From Nevskia sp. (lineage in GTDB: Bacteria > Pseudomonadota > Gammaproteobacteria > Nevskiales > Nevskiaceae): 47,127 bases of DNA. A program made the position numbers and the translations under genes. Numbering within the stretch: the stretch's first letter is position 1; each line of letters opens with the position of its first letter. The stretch spans positions 1 through 47,127 of the forward strand of contig JARLJS010000159.1 in NCBI GenBank assembly GCA_031291075.1. Reading direction: 5' to 3'. Shown piece after piece: positions 34,165-44,917 of this stretch. The notes below the pieces were generated by a model. It saw only the letters and a program-made list of their open reading frames with translations. It did not search any database and had not been told where the DNA came from.

Positions 34165-37100
34165 TCACTTCAGGCTGAACTCGACGCGGGTCGACGGACC
34201 CTTGTCGGCGATGCCGGCGGCGTCCATCCTGGGGGCCACCACGAAGATCCGCGACGCATCCACCTTGCCCTGGAACCAGCCCTGCACCGCGCCGGCGCGC
34301 TGCTGGGCCAGATTATTGAGGTCCAGTTCCCCGACCGTGACGTTGTCCAGCAGCAACTGCTTCATCTGGTCGGGCGGCAGACTCTTGGCCAAGCCTACGA
34401 AATTGCGGGGTTTCTTGATCGAGGCGTCGTCGTAGGCGCGCCGCAGGTACTTGTCATACTCCGCCGGCGCCAGCGTCACGCTCTCGACGTCCACGCTCTG
34501 GCCCTTGCCAACCAGGTCTTTCAGCTTCTGTCGCTTGACCTGGCGGTCCACCGCGGCCTGCTTCAGGCCCGGAGTGTCGAGGGCCGGATCGACCCGCGCG
34601 GTGAGGTCCAGCTTGATGCCCGGCCGGTCGCTCAGCGCCTTGGCCAAGGTGTCGAGCTTTTTCGTTTCGGTATCGCCCAGTGCGGCGGAGCCGGGCTGGA
34701 AGGCGACGTAGCCCAGTTCCTCCGAGCCTCCGAATGCGCCGGCCAGCAGGCTGAAGGGTGAGGTCACCGCTTTTTCGATGATGTTGAGGAAGGCGTGCCA
34801 GATCAGGCTGCCCGCGCTGAACTGGGGATCGTCCAGGGAGCCGGACACCGGCACGTTGACGTCGATCTCGCCGCGCGAATCCTTCAACAAGGAAATGGCC
34901 AGCCGCACCGGCAGGTTGGTCGCGGTGGGACTGTCGACGTGATCGCCGAAGGTAAGCTGGTCGATGAACAAGTGATTGTTCGCATTCAACCGGTTCTGGT
35001 CGAGCATATAGTGCAGGTCGACGTTGAGCTTGCCCTTGACGATCGGATAGCCGGCGTACTTGGTGGAGTAGGCGGTGAAGTTGCTGAGCTCCACGTCGCG
35101 CGTGGTCGCGGTCATGTCCAGGAACGGCGGCTTCACCAGCGGATTGACGCTGCCGTTGATCGATACCGGGCCGTTGCCGTTGAGCTTGGCCAGCACCGCC
35201 ACCCGTGCCGGCTGGGTCGATTCGGTGCCGAACGCACCGATATCGCCCTCGATCTCCACCAGGTGGGCGCTGAAATTGGGCTTGATGAAGCTATCGCTGT
35301 AGTCGATCTTGCCGACGTGCAGCAGGATCTGGCCGAAACCGAGATGCAGTGGCGGGGCGTTGCCGGCGGGCGAGGGGGCTGTCGGCTGTGGCGCGGCCGG
35401 GGCGGCGGGCGCGGCTGGTCCGTTGCTGCGCGTCAGCGAGGTGGTGGGGGCGTTCTCCTGGGCCATGAAATCGCTCAGGTTGAGACGGCCGTTGGCATTG
35501 AGGAGGATGCGGGCGTAGAAGTTGTTCAAGGCGATCCGGCCGAGCTGCACATCCGTGCCGCGTTCGTCGTAGGCCGCCTTGATCTTCGTCACGCTGAGCG
35601 TGCGCCAGCCCGCGAACAGGTCGGAGGTGGCTTTGTCGAGCATGCGTACGCTGCCCAGCCCCACGTCGCCGGCGTAACGGACCTTCCACTGCTGCCGGTC
35701 ACGGGCGAGATCGGCGGTGCCCTTCACGTCCAGCAAGGCGCTGGCGATCACCGCGTTGAGCTGGGCGTCGAAATACGGGGCCACCGCCGCCACGTCGAGT
35801 TGCTTGCCGTCGACCTGCAGGCTCAGCTTCAGCGGTTCGAGTGTGCCGCTGCCCTGCAGCTGCAGCGCGCCTTTTTGCTGCAGCTTGCCGGACAACTCGA
35901 ATTGCAGCGGCGTAGCGGTGTCGCTGCCGAAGTGCTGCAGCTTCGCCTGCAGCGCCGATACCGTGAGCGACACCGGCTGGCTGGTGCCGTGGTCGACGAA
36001 GCTGGCCCCGGATTTGTCCAGTTCGATGGCATCGACGCTGTAGTGCCACGGAGCTTGCGCCGGTGCGGTCGTGGCCGGCTTGCGCGGCTGCGCCGGGCGG
36101 TCGGGCGATTTTGCCGGAGCAGTCTTCGGCGCCGGCTGCTGCAGCAGGTTGATCGAGCCGTCGGGGGCACGCTCGGCATTCACCTGCAGTCCTTCCAGTT
36201 TCACGCTGGACACGCGGGCCTGCCTGGCGGCGAGGTCGAGCGCCTCCAGTGCCACGCCGGCGTGCCCCAGCGTGAGTTCCGGTGTGCCGCCATGTGCCGG
36301 CTCCAGCCGCAGACCGTCCAGGTGCAGTTCGCTGGTGCCCAGTTGCAGTCCGAATGCCGGCCCGGACCAGTCCGCCTTGGCCGCGACTTTGGCGCCGGCC
36401 GTGCCCTGGCTCAGCCGCGCCGCCAGGACCTGCGCGAGATAGGGCTGAAAGGCGTTGAGCGCCAGCTGCTCCAGGCTGAGGTCGGCGGCGAGCTGATGGT
36501 CCGCCAGGTTGAGCGTGCCCTCGGTTCCGATCGTGCCACCCTGGTCGAGCGCGACGTGCACCGTGTAGTGCGCGGGCGCATGCGCCTGCGTTGAAAGATC
36601 GCTCAGGTTCACCGCCAGCTGGCTCAGGCCAAGCCGCGCTCCGGCCTGCAGATCCTGCAGGTGCACCTCGCCGTTGTCGAGCGTGAATTGGTGCAGGCTG
36701 AAGTTGGGCGGCGGTGCGGCTTTGGTCGGGGCTGCCGCCGACGGCGCCGGCGCGGTCGACGGCGTCGTGTCGGATTGTGCGGGCTTGCTGCCGAGTTGGG
36801 CCAGGTTGAGCGTGCCGTCGGCGTTCCGCACCAGATCCACCACCGGGTGCTCGATGCGGATGTCGGCGAGCTGGAAGACGCCGCCCAGCGGTTCGATCGA
36901 GCCCGCCGCCAGGTGCAGCAGGTCGGCGGAGAACAGGGGGTTGCCGGCGGCATCCGCCAGCGCAAGCTGGCGCAGGTCGACGGTGCCGCTCAGCCGCACC
37001 GAGGCCTGCTGCGCGGTCTTGGCGAACTGGATGTCGAGATCGGTGGAGAGCCGGCCCTTGTTCAGTTGTACCGGCAGCTTGGCCGGCACGTAGCTGACGA

Positions 37101-37857
37101 GCTTTGGCAGGTCGAGCAGCTGCAGCTTGATCGCGATGTCCGAGGTCAAGGCGCTGGAGAAGGGCTTGGCCTCGCCGGTGATCTGCAGCGGGCTGCCGTC
37201 CACGCGCGCCTGCAGCTGCGGCTGGATGAACACGTCGACCTTCGATGGCAGGTTGGCGACGAACGGGACACCGATCTGCAGGCGGTCCACGACGTGGTGC
37301 TGGCCGAGCGCGCGGTCGTCGAAGTCGATCAAGCCGTTTTCGACGTGGATGTTGCCGACGTAGAACTGCAGCGGCTTGGCGTCCGGCTTCGGCGGTGTCG
37401 GCGAGGGTGCCGAAAATTTCTCCACCAGGTCCGAGAAATTGAAGGTCTGCGGATCCCTGCGCACGATGTGGATCTGCGGCGCGTCGAGCAGCAATTCGCC
37501 CATCACCGGCTTGAGCCGGAACAGGCTGCTCCAGGACAGGCGCACCACGAACTTGCCGAGATCGACGAAATCGCCGGTCCCGCCCGGCTCGCCGATGTGC
37601 AGGCGGTCGGCCTCCAGCCGCAAGGTGTAGGGATTGAACGAGATGCTGCCGACCGTCACCGGACGCGACAGCAGCCGGCTCAATTGCACCTCCAGCTGCC
37701 GGTGGATGATCGGCGGGGCCACGAACAGCCCCAGCGCTCCAAACACCAGCAGGAAGATGCCCAAGCGGATGACCCACTTGCGCGTGCGCGGCGCGGTCGC
37801 GACAGCGCGCAGCCGCGCCCGCGCAGGAGAGGGGAGGAGCTTGTCGAGCAGAGGCAT
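34165..37857 (-). CDS. DUF748 family AsmA-like envelope protein
   Basis: A 1,230-residue protein anchored by one N-terminal membrane helix (KWVIRLGIFLLVFGALGLFV) with the rest in the periplasm. Seen: the AsmA/DUF748 opening (VTVGSISFNPYTLRLEADRL), many repeating beta-strand segments (NGLIDFDDRALGQHHVVDRL; PFLDMTATTRDVELSNFTAY), Pro/Ala-rich linkers near 370 and 590, and a C-terminal part with YVAFQPGSAALGDTETKKLD, resembling an OmpA-like end. Long AsmA-like proteins form beta-taco bridges for phospholipid transport to the outer membrane. Which lipid this one carries is unknown. It is the first gene of a two-gene unit with the EAL protein. Confidence 0.9.
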   Translation of the reverse strand: MPLLDKLLPSPARARLRAVATAPRTRKWVIRLGIFLLVFGALGLFVAPPIIHRQLEVQLSRLLSRPVTVGSISFNPYTLRLEADRLHIGEPGGTGDFVDLGKFVVRLSWSSLFRLKPVMGELLLDAPQIHIVRRDPQTFNFSDLVEKFSAPSPTPPKPDAKPLQFYVGNIHVENGLIDFDDRALGQHHVVDRLQIGVPFVANLPSKVDVFIQPQLQARVDGSPLQITGEAKPFSSALTSDIAIKLQLLDLPKLVSYVPAKLPVQLNKGRLSTDLDIQFAKTAQQASVRLSGTVDLRQLALADAAGNPLFSADLLHLAAGSIEPLGGVFQLADIRIEHPVVDLVRNADGTLNLAQLGSKPAQSDTTPSTAPAPSAAAPTKAAPPPNFSLHQFTLDNGEVHLQDLQAGARLGLSQLAVNLSDLSTQAHAPAHYTVHVALDQGGTIGTEGTLNLADHQLAADLSLEQLALNAFQPYLAQVLAARLSQGTAGAKVAAKADWSGPAFGLQLGTSELHLDGLRLEPAHGGTPELTLGHAGVALEALDLAARQARVSSVKLEGLQVNAERAPDGSINLLQQPAPKTAPAKSPDRPAQPRKPATTAPAQAPWHYSVDAIELDKSGASFVDHGTSQPVSLTVSALQAKLQHFGSDTATPLQFELSGKLQQKGALQLQGSGTLEPLKLSLQVDGKQLDVAAVAPYFDAQLNAVIASALLDVKGTADLARDRQQWKVRYAGDVGLGSVRMLDKATSDLFAGWRTLSVTKIKAAYDERGTDVQLGRIALNNFYARILLNANGRLNLSDFMAQENAPTTSLTRSNGPAAPAAPAAPQPTAPSPAGNAPPLHLGFGQILLHVGKIDYSDSFIKPNFSAHLVEIEGDIGAFGTESTQPARVAVLAKLNGNGPVSINGSVNPLVKPPFLDMTATTRDVELSNFTAYSTKYAGYPIVKGKLNVDLHYMLDQNRLNANNHLFIDQLTFGDHVDSPTATNLPVRLAISLLKDSRGEIDVNVPVSGSLDDPQFSAGSLIWHAFLNIIEKAVTSPFSLLAGAFGGSEELGYVAFQPGSAALGDTETKKLDTLAKALSDRPGIKLDLTARVDPALDTPGLKQAAVDRQVKRQKLKDLVGKGQSVDVESVTLAPAEYDKYLRRAYDDASIKKPRNFVGLAKSLPPDQMKQLLLDNVTVGELDLNNLAQQRAGAVQGWFQGKVDASRIFVVAPRMDAAGIADKGPSTRVEFSLK

Positions 37858-38051
37858 TTGGTCTGGGTCTTCCTCGTTGGCCCCGCGGAAACCCGGTCGT
37901 GACGCCCGGCCCTGGGCTGGCCACCGGATTGTATATCCGGAAGCGGCCGGGGAACCCCCATGTGCGCGGTGCCCGCCGGTTTGCCCGCGAGGCGGTCGTC
38001 CAGATAAGCCAGTGTGTCGACGTCGGGCATGACGATGCTCCGCAGCCGCGC

Positions 38052-38083
38052 TTGACCCTGGAGCGCAGTCCAGGCCCTATGTT
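38052..38083 (+). promoter_or_regulatory. MerR-family metal-responsive promoter of the copper ATPase
   Basis: TTGACC (38052-38057) and TATGTT (38078-38083) are separated by an over-long 20-bp spacer (19 if CTATGT is taken). The spacer carries the dyad CCTGGA-6 nt-TCCAGG (38057-38062 and 38069-38074). Long spacer plus centred dyad is the mark of CueR/ZntR-class activators that twist the promoter. The predicted start of transcription, near 38090, is about 23 bases before the GTG start. No metal-sensing MerR gene is in the window. Confidence 0.8.
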
Positions 38084-38112
38084 GATGCCTGGTTTGTTGG
38101 CGAGGAAAGGCG

Positions 38113-40497
<2,385 letters not shown>

Positions 40498-40509
40498 CCG
40501 GGGCGCCCT

Positions 40510-41313
40510 TCAGGCGCTGCGCGAGGTCCGCCGGTGCTTGCGTCCGGAGGCGTTGAAGGCTTCGAGCAAGAGCGTCTGCGCTTTCGGCGGCGGCATCAGC
40601 AGCACATGTGGCGGCACACCGAAGGCGGCGGCCACACGGTCGACCGTGTCGACGCCCACGCTCAACTCCTCGCGCTCCAGCGCACTGATGTGGGTGCGGT
40701 GCAGGTCGCACTGGCCGCCCAGATCCTCCTGCGACCAGCTGAAGATCGCGCGCCCCATCTGGATGTTCCGGCCGATGGCCTGGCGCGGACCGGGCTCGGC
40801 GCCATCGGCGCGTGCGGGCTCCGCGACCGGGCCTGGCGCCGAGGACGCGGCCGGCGGCGCCGGCGTGGCGGCCGCAGGGTCTTCGGCGAGGTGCGGCTGC
40901 AATGCCAGCGCCTGGTGGATCGCGTCGAGCAGGTCCTGCTCGCGGAAAGGCTTCTGCAGGAACTCCACCGCGCCGCCCTTCATCGCGCGGACGCTCATTG
41001 GCACGTCGCCGTGCCCGGTGATGAAGATGATCGGCATGCGGTCGCCCGCCTTGTTGAGCTGCGCCTGCAGATCGAGGCCGCTCAGCCCCGGCAGCCGCAC
41101 GTCGAGCACCAGGCAGCCGGGGCCGGCGGCGGAGTGGCGGCGCTGCAGGAATTCCTGCGCGGAGTGGAACAGCTCCGCTTTCAGGCCCACCGAGCGCAAC
41201 AGGTTGCCGAGCGACTCGCGCACCGACAGGTCGTCGTCCACCACGAACACGGTCGGTTCACCGGGCGGGATGGGCGCCGTGCTGGAGGGTTCTTGCGTAG
41301 ACTTGCTCTTCAA
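40510..41313 (-). CDS. FixJ-type receiver fused to an XRE-type DNA-binding domain
   Basis: A 267-residue regulator read from TTG 41313. Seen: a receiver with VVDDD at 24-28, phospho-acceptor Asp71 (LVLDVRLPGLSG), Thr99 (FITGHGD) and Lys121 (LQKPF), close to FixJ/NodW. It then has a Pro/Ala linker (about 143-175) and, in place of the usual LuxR HTH, a Cro/C1-type HTH at 178-241 (GRNIQMGRAIFSWSQEDLGG; HRTHISALERE). A longer reading from ATG 41463 overlaps the kinase stop (ATGA) but adds 50 residues of poor character containing a sigma-70-like promoter, so the shorter form is preferred. It is the cognate partner of the upstream kinase. Confidence 0.88.
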   Translation of the reverse strand: MKSKSTQEPSSTAPIPPGEPTVFVVDDDLSVRESLGNLLRSVGLKAELFHSAQEFLQRRHSAAGPGCLVLDVRLPGLSGLDLQAQLNKAGDRMPIIFITGHGDVPMSVRAMKGGAVEFLQKPFREQDLLDAIHQALALQPHLAEDPAAATPAPPAASSAPGPVAEPARADGAEPGPRQAIGRNIQMGRAIFSWSQEDLGGQCDLHRTHISALEREELSVGVDTVDRVAAAFGVPPHVLLMPPPKAQTLLLEAFNASGRKHRRTSRSA

Positions 41314-41377
41314 GACGTTGACGCCTCGGCGTCGGCCGCGGGGTGCGGCTGGAATGGCAGCGGAAACTGCCGTGAAT

Positions 41378-41407
41378 TTTATACTATCCGAACGGTATTC
41401 TGGACAA
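41378..41407 (-). promoter_or_regulatory. Probable internal promoter of the receiver-XRE gene
   Basis: On the minus strand TTGTCC (41402-41407) and TATAAA (41378-41383) are 18 bp apart. The spacer holds a dyad-like ATAC...CCG-AA-CGG...GTAT pattern (plus-strand 41381-41398). It lies between the kinase stop and the TTG start at 41313 and would give the regulator its own transcript. Confidence 0.5.
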
Positions 41408-41459
41408 GCTGCACCGTATCTTGGCCGGGACGGGTCAGCCGACGGGCGGAGCACACGGT

Positions 41460-43040
41460 TCATAGGGGAGCCCCGCTGATCGACGCGCCCGCGGGGCCCT
41501 GCGCCGGCTCGCTGGTGCAGGGCAGGACGATCCGGAAGCGCATGCCCTGGTCTTCGTTCGGCAGCGCCAGCAGGTGGCCGGCGTGGTTTTCGATGATGGA
41601 TCGGCTGATCCACAAGCCCAGGCCGGTACCCTCGGGCTTGGTGGTGAAGAAGGCGGCGAACAGCTGCTCGAGGTTGTCTTTCGCCACGCCCGGTCCGTTG
41701 TCCGTGATCTCCGCCACGATGCCCGGCTCCTCCCCTGCCTGCGAAGCGGTACGGATGAAGAGCCGGTGAGGTCGCCCCTGCACGCCGGCCATGGCCTCGA
41801 TGGCATTGATCACCAGGTTGAGGAACACCTGCTGCAGCTGGATGCGTTCGCCCATCACGGTCGGCAGCGCGGGGTCGAGCTCGAGCTCGACCTCGACCTT
41901 GTGACGGGCGAGTTCGCTGCGCACCAGGTCCAGGCTGTCGCGCACGACGTCGTTGAAGTTGAGCGGCTCGAGCGGCTGCTCGGCTTTGCGCATCAGCGCC
42001 CGGATGCGGGCGATGACGTCGCTGGCGCGCTTGGCGTCGCGCATGATCCAGTTGATGGTGCTGCGCGCTTCCGCCAGGTTCGGCGTGGCGCCCGCCAGCC
42101 AGCGCAGCGCGGCGTTGCTGTTGGTGACCACCGCCGACAGCGGCTGGTTCACCTCGTGGGCGATGGAGGCGGCCAGTTCTCCCATCATGGTCAGGCGGGT
42201 GGCGTGGGCCAGGTCGGAGCGTGCCGCCAGCAGGGCTTCCTCGGCGTGCTTGCGCCCTGACATATCCTCGCAGAACGCGGTCAGGAAGCGCGGAAAGTCC
42301 GGTGTGCCGGGGACCACCGTGACGTGAGTGCGCAGCCAGAGCGGCGTGCCATTGCCGCCGCGGTGCGGCAGCTCCAGTTCCACCCGTTGCCTCTGGCCGG
42401 CGACCAGTTCGGCCAGCTGGCGGTTGAGCGACGTGCGCTGCGGTTCGGCCAAGTCGCCGGCGAGACTGTCGCCCGCGGTGTTCCCGTCGCCGCGGCCGAG
42501 CAGGGCGCGGTAGCGCTTGTTGCTGGCGATGATGCGGCCCTGCTCGTCCGCCAGCACCACCCCGACCACCGAGTTTTCGAACACCGCCTGCCAGCGCAAT
42601 TCGGCGATGCGGCGCTCGCGTTCCGCCTGTTCGCGGGCGCGGTTGGCGCGGATCAGCTCGTCGCTGCCCGCGCGGACACGCGACTCCAGCTCGGCCTGGG
42701 TGCGGCGCGCCGCGACATCAGTGCTCTGCCGCCAGGTGCCGAACCAGTTGCCGACGATCATCGACAGGGTGAAGGCGATGAAGTAGGGCGCGTCGGTGGG
42801 ATCGATCACCAGGCTGTAGAGCGGCCGGGTGAAAAAGTAATCCACCGACAGCGTGCTCAGGATCACGGCGATCCACCCGGAGATGCGCCCCCCGATCCAG
42901 GCCGAGGCGATCACGGCGATCAGGAACATGAACCAGAAAGGCACATTGGCCCACTGGCGCAGCAGCAAGGTGAAGAGCAGTGCCAGCGCCACCAGCGGCA
43001 GGGGTAGTGCCGCTCTCCAGGCGATGCTCTTCAATTGCAT
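41460..43040 (-). CDS. FixL-like PAS sensor histidine kinase with DUF4118 membrane domain
   Basis: A 526-residue kinase. Seen: four membrane helices of the KdpD-like DUF4118 kind at about 10-107 (WIGGRISGWIAVILSTLSVD); a coiled-coil linker; a PAS domain at about 150-262 (QAVFENSVVGVVLADEQGRI); the H-box with His295 (ASIAHEVNQPLSAVVTNSNA); N box (QVFLNLVINAIEAM); DNGPGV; FFTTKPEGTGLGL. The HEVNQPL box is typical of FixL/DctB-group kinases, which pair with FixJ-like receivers, and such a receiver follows directly. No haem-binding PAS histidine is evident, so oxygen sensing is not supported. The signal is unknown. Confidence 0.92.
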   Translation of the reverse strand: MQLKSIAWRAALPLPLVALALLFTLLLRQWANVPFWFMFLIAVIASAWIGGRISGWIAVILSTLSVDYFFTRPLYSLVIDPTDAPYFIAFTLSMIVGNWFGTWRQSTDVAARRTQAELESRVRAGSDELIRANRAREQAERERRIAELRWQAVFENSVVGVVLADEQGRIIASNKRYRALLGRGDGNTAGDSLAGDLAEPQRTSLNRQLAELVAGQRQRVELELPHRGGNGTPLWLRTHVTVVPGTPDFPRFLTAFCEDMSGRKHAEEALLAARSDLAHATRLTMMGELAASIAHEVNQPLSAVVTNSNAALRWLAGATPNLAEARSTINWIMRDAKRASDVIARIRALMRKAEQPLEPLNFNDVVRDSLDLVRSELARHKVEVELELDPALPTVMGERIQLQQVFLNLVINAIEAMAGVQGRPHRLFIRTASQAGEEPGIVAEITDNGPGVAKDNLEQLFAAFFTTKPEGTGLGLWISRSIIENHAGHLLALPNEDQGMRFRIVLPCTSEPAQGPAGASISGAPL

Positions 43041-43156
43041 ACGACTTCAGTGCGCCGCCGCAGGGATGCGCACCAGAAAGGCGCGTTGTGGCGCCGCGCC
43101 ACGGCCAAAATGGTGCGGCGCTTCAACTTTGGGCGCCCAATCGCTGGGCATCCGGC

Positions 43157-43444
43157 TCAAGTCTTGGCTTCCGCCGCATGGAAGTAGGCTTCGTAGAGTT
43201 GAACCTGGGCTTCGGCCCGTGGCATCAGCAGGACGTAGGCCGGCACCGAGAACGCCCGCGCGATCCGCTCCACCGTATCCACGCCCACGTTCAACTCCTG
43301 CCGCTCGATCGCGCTGATATGCGTGCGGTGCAGTTCGCAGCGCGCGCCGAGGTCTTCCTGGGAGAAATTGAAAATGGTGCGCCCGAGTTGAAGATTCCGG
43401 GCGATCGCCGAGCGGGACAGATTGTTGCTGGACGTCTTGGTCAT
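43157..43444 (-). CDS. XRE-family transcriptional regulator
   Basis: A 95-residue protein that is nearly all one Cro/C1-type HTH domain. Seen: RNLQLGRTIFNFSQEDLGAR, then CELHRTHISAIERQELNVGV and VERIARAFSVPAYVLLMP. By hand alignment about 44 of 62 positions match the C-terminal HTH of the receiver-XRE regulator, so the two are paralogues on either side of the kinase gene. Start ATG 43444; an upstream TTG reading is less likely. It is 116 bp upstream of the kinase gene on the same strand. It may bind the same sites as the receiver-XRE protein without phosphorylation control. Confidence 0.9.
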   Translation of the reverse strand: MTKTSSNNLSRSAIARNLQLGRTIFNFSQEDLGARCELHRTHISAIERQELNVGVDTVERIARAFSVPAYVLLMPRAEAQVQLYEAYFHAAEAKT

Positions 43445-43552
43445 GGCCTTGCGCTGCTGCGCATGTGATCCGGATGGCGGAACGATCAAGCTTATGCCAT
43501 CGCCGCGCGTAGTCCAATCCGCAAGCTTCCGGGATGGATCGCGCCGATTGGC

Positions 43553-43593
43553 ATGAATAGTGTGTACAGCGATGTGAATAGTAAATCATTCAT
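43553..43593. promoter_or_regulatory. Candidate XRE operator: phased TGAATAGT repeats
   Basis: TGAATAGT occurs at 43554-43561 and 43575-43582, starts 21 bp apart (two helical turns). An inverted ATTCAT follows at 43588-43593. These lie in the 199-bp divergent gap between the XRE gene and the 158-residue hypothetical gene, in an AT-rich setting unlike the flanks. Autoregulation by the XRE protein is a natural guess. Confidence 0.5.
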
Positions 43594-43643
43594 ATTGCAC
43601 AATCCGTGAACAAATCCTGCCATGGTGCGAAGGAAATGCGCCC

Positions 43644-44120
43644 GTGTTTCGCGTGGAACGCCGCGGCTTCCGCGGCAATCTGCCGGACGCGGCCGTGACG
43701 GAGGAGCAGGGGCCGGCCGATTTCGCCGTGTACCTCGCTCCGGGCACCGGTCCACTGTTACCGCGGGAGGCCGAGGTAATCCATTTGCAAGCTGCGGACC
43801 TGCTCGGCTGCGACCCGGAGGAGATCCGCCCGGTCTTCGTCGAATTGCACGACCCTGCCAAGGCCGAATTCTCCTGGATTCCCGAAACCGAGCAGAGTCG
43901 CGAGCCCTATCTCGCATTGGTCGCCTTGCTCCGCAGCGGTGCCCATGCAGTGGGCAATCGATGCTGCATGTTGGTGCACGATCTCGGTGCGCCGTTCCCC
44001 GCCTTGGAATATCTGAAGGGCTTGGCCGAAATCACCCGCCTGCCGGTGCTGCTGGGGGTATGCCGCAAATCCACCGGGAGCTCCGGCCAGCGCCAGATCC
44101 TGGTGCGCCGCCTGCGTTGA
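43644..44120 (+). CDS. Hypothetical protein, 158 residues
   Basis: I do not recognise this family. The start is GTG 43644, supported by AAGGA nine bases upstream. Seen: mixed alpha/beta character, no signal peptide, no membrane span, with two adjacent cysteines (NRCCMLVHDLG), an acidic middle (CDPEEIRPVFVELHDPAKAE) and a basic C-terminus (GQRQILVRRLR). It is divergent from the XRE gene and shares its intergenic region, so it may be controlled by that regulator. Confidence 0.65.
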   Translation: MFRVERRGFRGNLPDAAVTEEQGPADFAVYLAPGTGPLLPREAEVIHLQAADLLGCDPEEIRPVFVELHDPAKAEFSWIPETEQSREPYLALVALLRSGAHAVGNRCCMLVHDLGAPFPALEYLKGLAEITRLPVLLGVCRKSTGSSGQRQILVRRLR

Positions 44121-44273
44121 GGCAAGGCGTCTTTACGGGAATTTAATGCTGCGATGCCGCATATTTATGGCAGAATAATATAAATAACAAAATGAATGTC
44201 TAGAAACACAATGTGCCGAACTCCCATAATCTGCGCGTCGGGTATTGCGCAGGATTTACGTCAAAGGCGACTT

Positions 44274-44287
44274 GGCATGAAGGCTGC
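44274..44287 (+). promoter_or_regulatory. Sigma-54-like promoter before the secreted repeat protein
   Basis: TTGGCATG-4 nt-CTGCG, with GG at 44274-44275 and GC at 44286-44287 and the exact 10-bp gap of minus-24/minus-12 promoters. One departure is CT for TT before the GC. The predicted transcript start is about 75 bases before the ATG at 44373. An AT-rich TATAAAATATA overlaps just downstream and could instead serve a sigma-70 promoter. Confidence 0.45.
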
Positions 44288-44372
44288 GTATAAAATATAG
44301 GTCGGGACGTATAGATTAATGGTAGTAATGACGTCCTTGGTAGTCGGATGTTGGCAGAAGGGGATTGACGAA

Positions 44373-44783
44373 ATGAATGTGTTACTGCGCCGAAAGGCGG
44401 CGTTGCTAGCGGGATTGGTCGCGGTCGGCGGCTGGGCCGCACCTGCGCTGGCGAACAGCCAGGTCGCGGATCAGGGGGCGCGTCCCGGATCCTTCCAGGC
44501 CATCATGTCCACCAAGTCGCCGGGCACCTTCGGCCAGCCCCTGCTGGCGGCCAACGAAGAGCCGGCCACTCCGGGCGCCTCGTCCAAGCCCGGTTCCTTC
44601 GAAAGCATCATGTCCACCAAATCGCCGGGCACTTTCGGTCCGCACCTCGCCGCCGCCAACGCTCCCGAGACCCGGGTCGCCGGCAACGGCTGCCGGCCCG
44701 GCTCCTTCGCCGCGATCATGTCGGCCAAGCTGCCGCCGAATGCGCGGCCCGGCAATCCCGAAATGTACAAGGACTGCCGCTAG
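44373..44783 (+). CDS. Small secreted repeat protein, unknown function
   Basis: A 136-residue exported protein that I do not recognise. Seen: a signal peptide (LLAGLVAVGGWAAPALANSQ, cleavage near residue 28) and three copies of a motif PGSFxxIMSxKxPGTFG at about 37-54, 72-89 and 108-121, the last one degenerate (KLPP). The linkers are Ala/Pro-rich, and the two cysteines (107 and 135) bracket the last repeat, so a disulfide is possible. The start at ATG 44373 follows AAGGGG by ten bases; an upstream reading from 44319 is less likely. A strong terminator follows, so it is a single-gene unit. It lies 134 bp before an outer-membrane barrel gene. Confidence 0.75.
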   Translation: MNVLLRRKAALLAGLVAVGGWAAPALANSQVADQGARPGSFQAIMSTKSPGTFGQPLLAANEEPATPGASSKPGSFESIMSTKSPGTFGPHLAAANAPETRVAGNGCRPGSFAAIMSAKLPPNARPGNPEMYKDCR

Positions 44784-44812
44784 GGCCGCCCTTTACCAGA
44801 CTGCGTCAGGTT

Positions 44813-44847
44813 CGGCCGATAGCGACGATCTGTCGGCCGTCTTTTTT
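44813..44847 (+). terminator. Intrinsic terminator after the secreted repeat protein
   Basis: CGGCCGA (44813-44819) pairs with TCGGCCG (44833-44839), then TC and six T residues (44842-44847). It is 30 bp past the stop of the small secreted protein and upstream of the barrel gene. Confidence 0.85.
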
Positions 44848-44917
44848 ATACGGGGATCGTACAAGACGTTACTCGTCGAGTTGCTGCTGCACCTTCACTG
44901 AAACGGAGAACTTTTAA

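Noticed and set aside
41314-41463. Extension of the receiver-XRE protein to ATG 41463
   Set aside because: The ATGA overlap with the kinase is tempting, but the added 50 residues are Arg/Pro-rich, precede any receiver strand and contain a minus-35/minus-10 pair. Kept only as an alternative start.
44121-44372. Possible small RNA or ORF in the AT-rich gap before the secreted repeat protein
   Set aside because: Several short frames exist, but none has a ribosome site plus coding character. Only promoter-like elements are visible.
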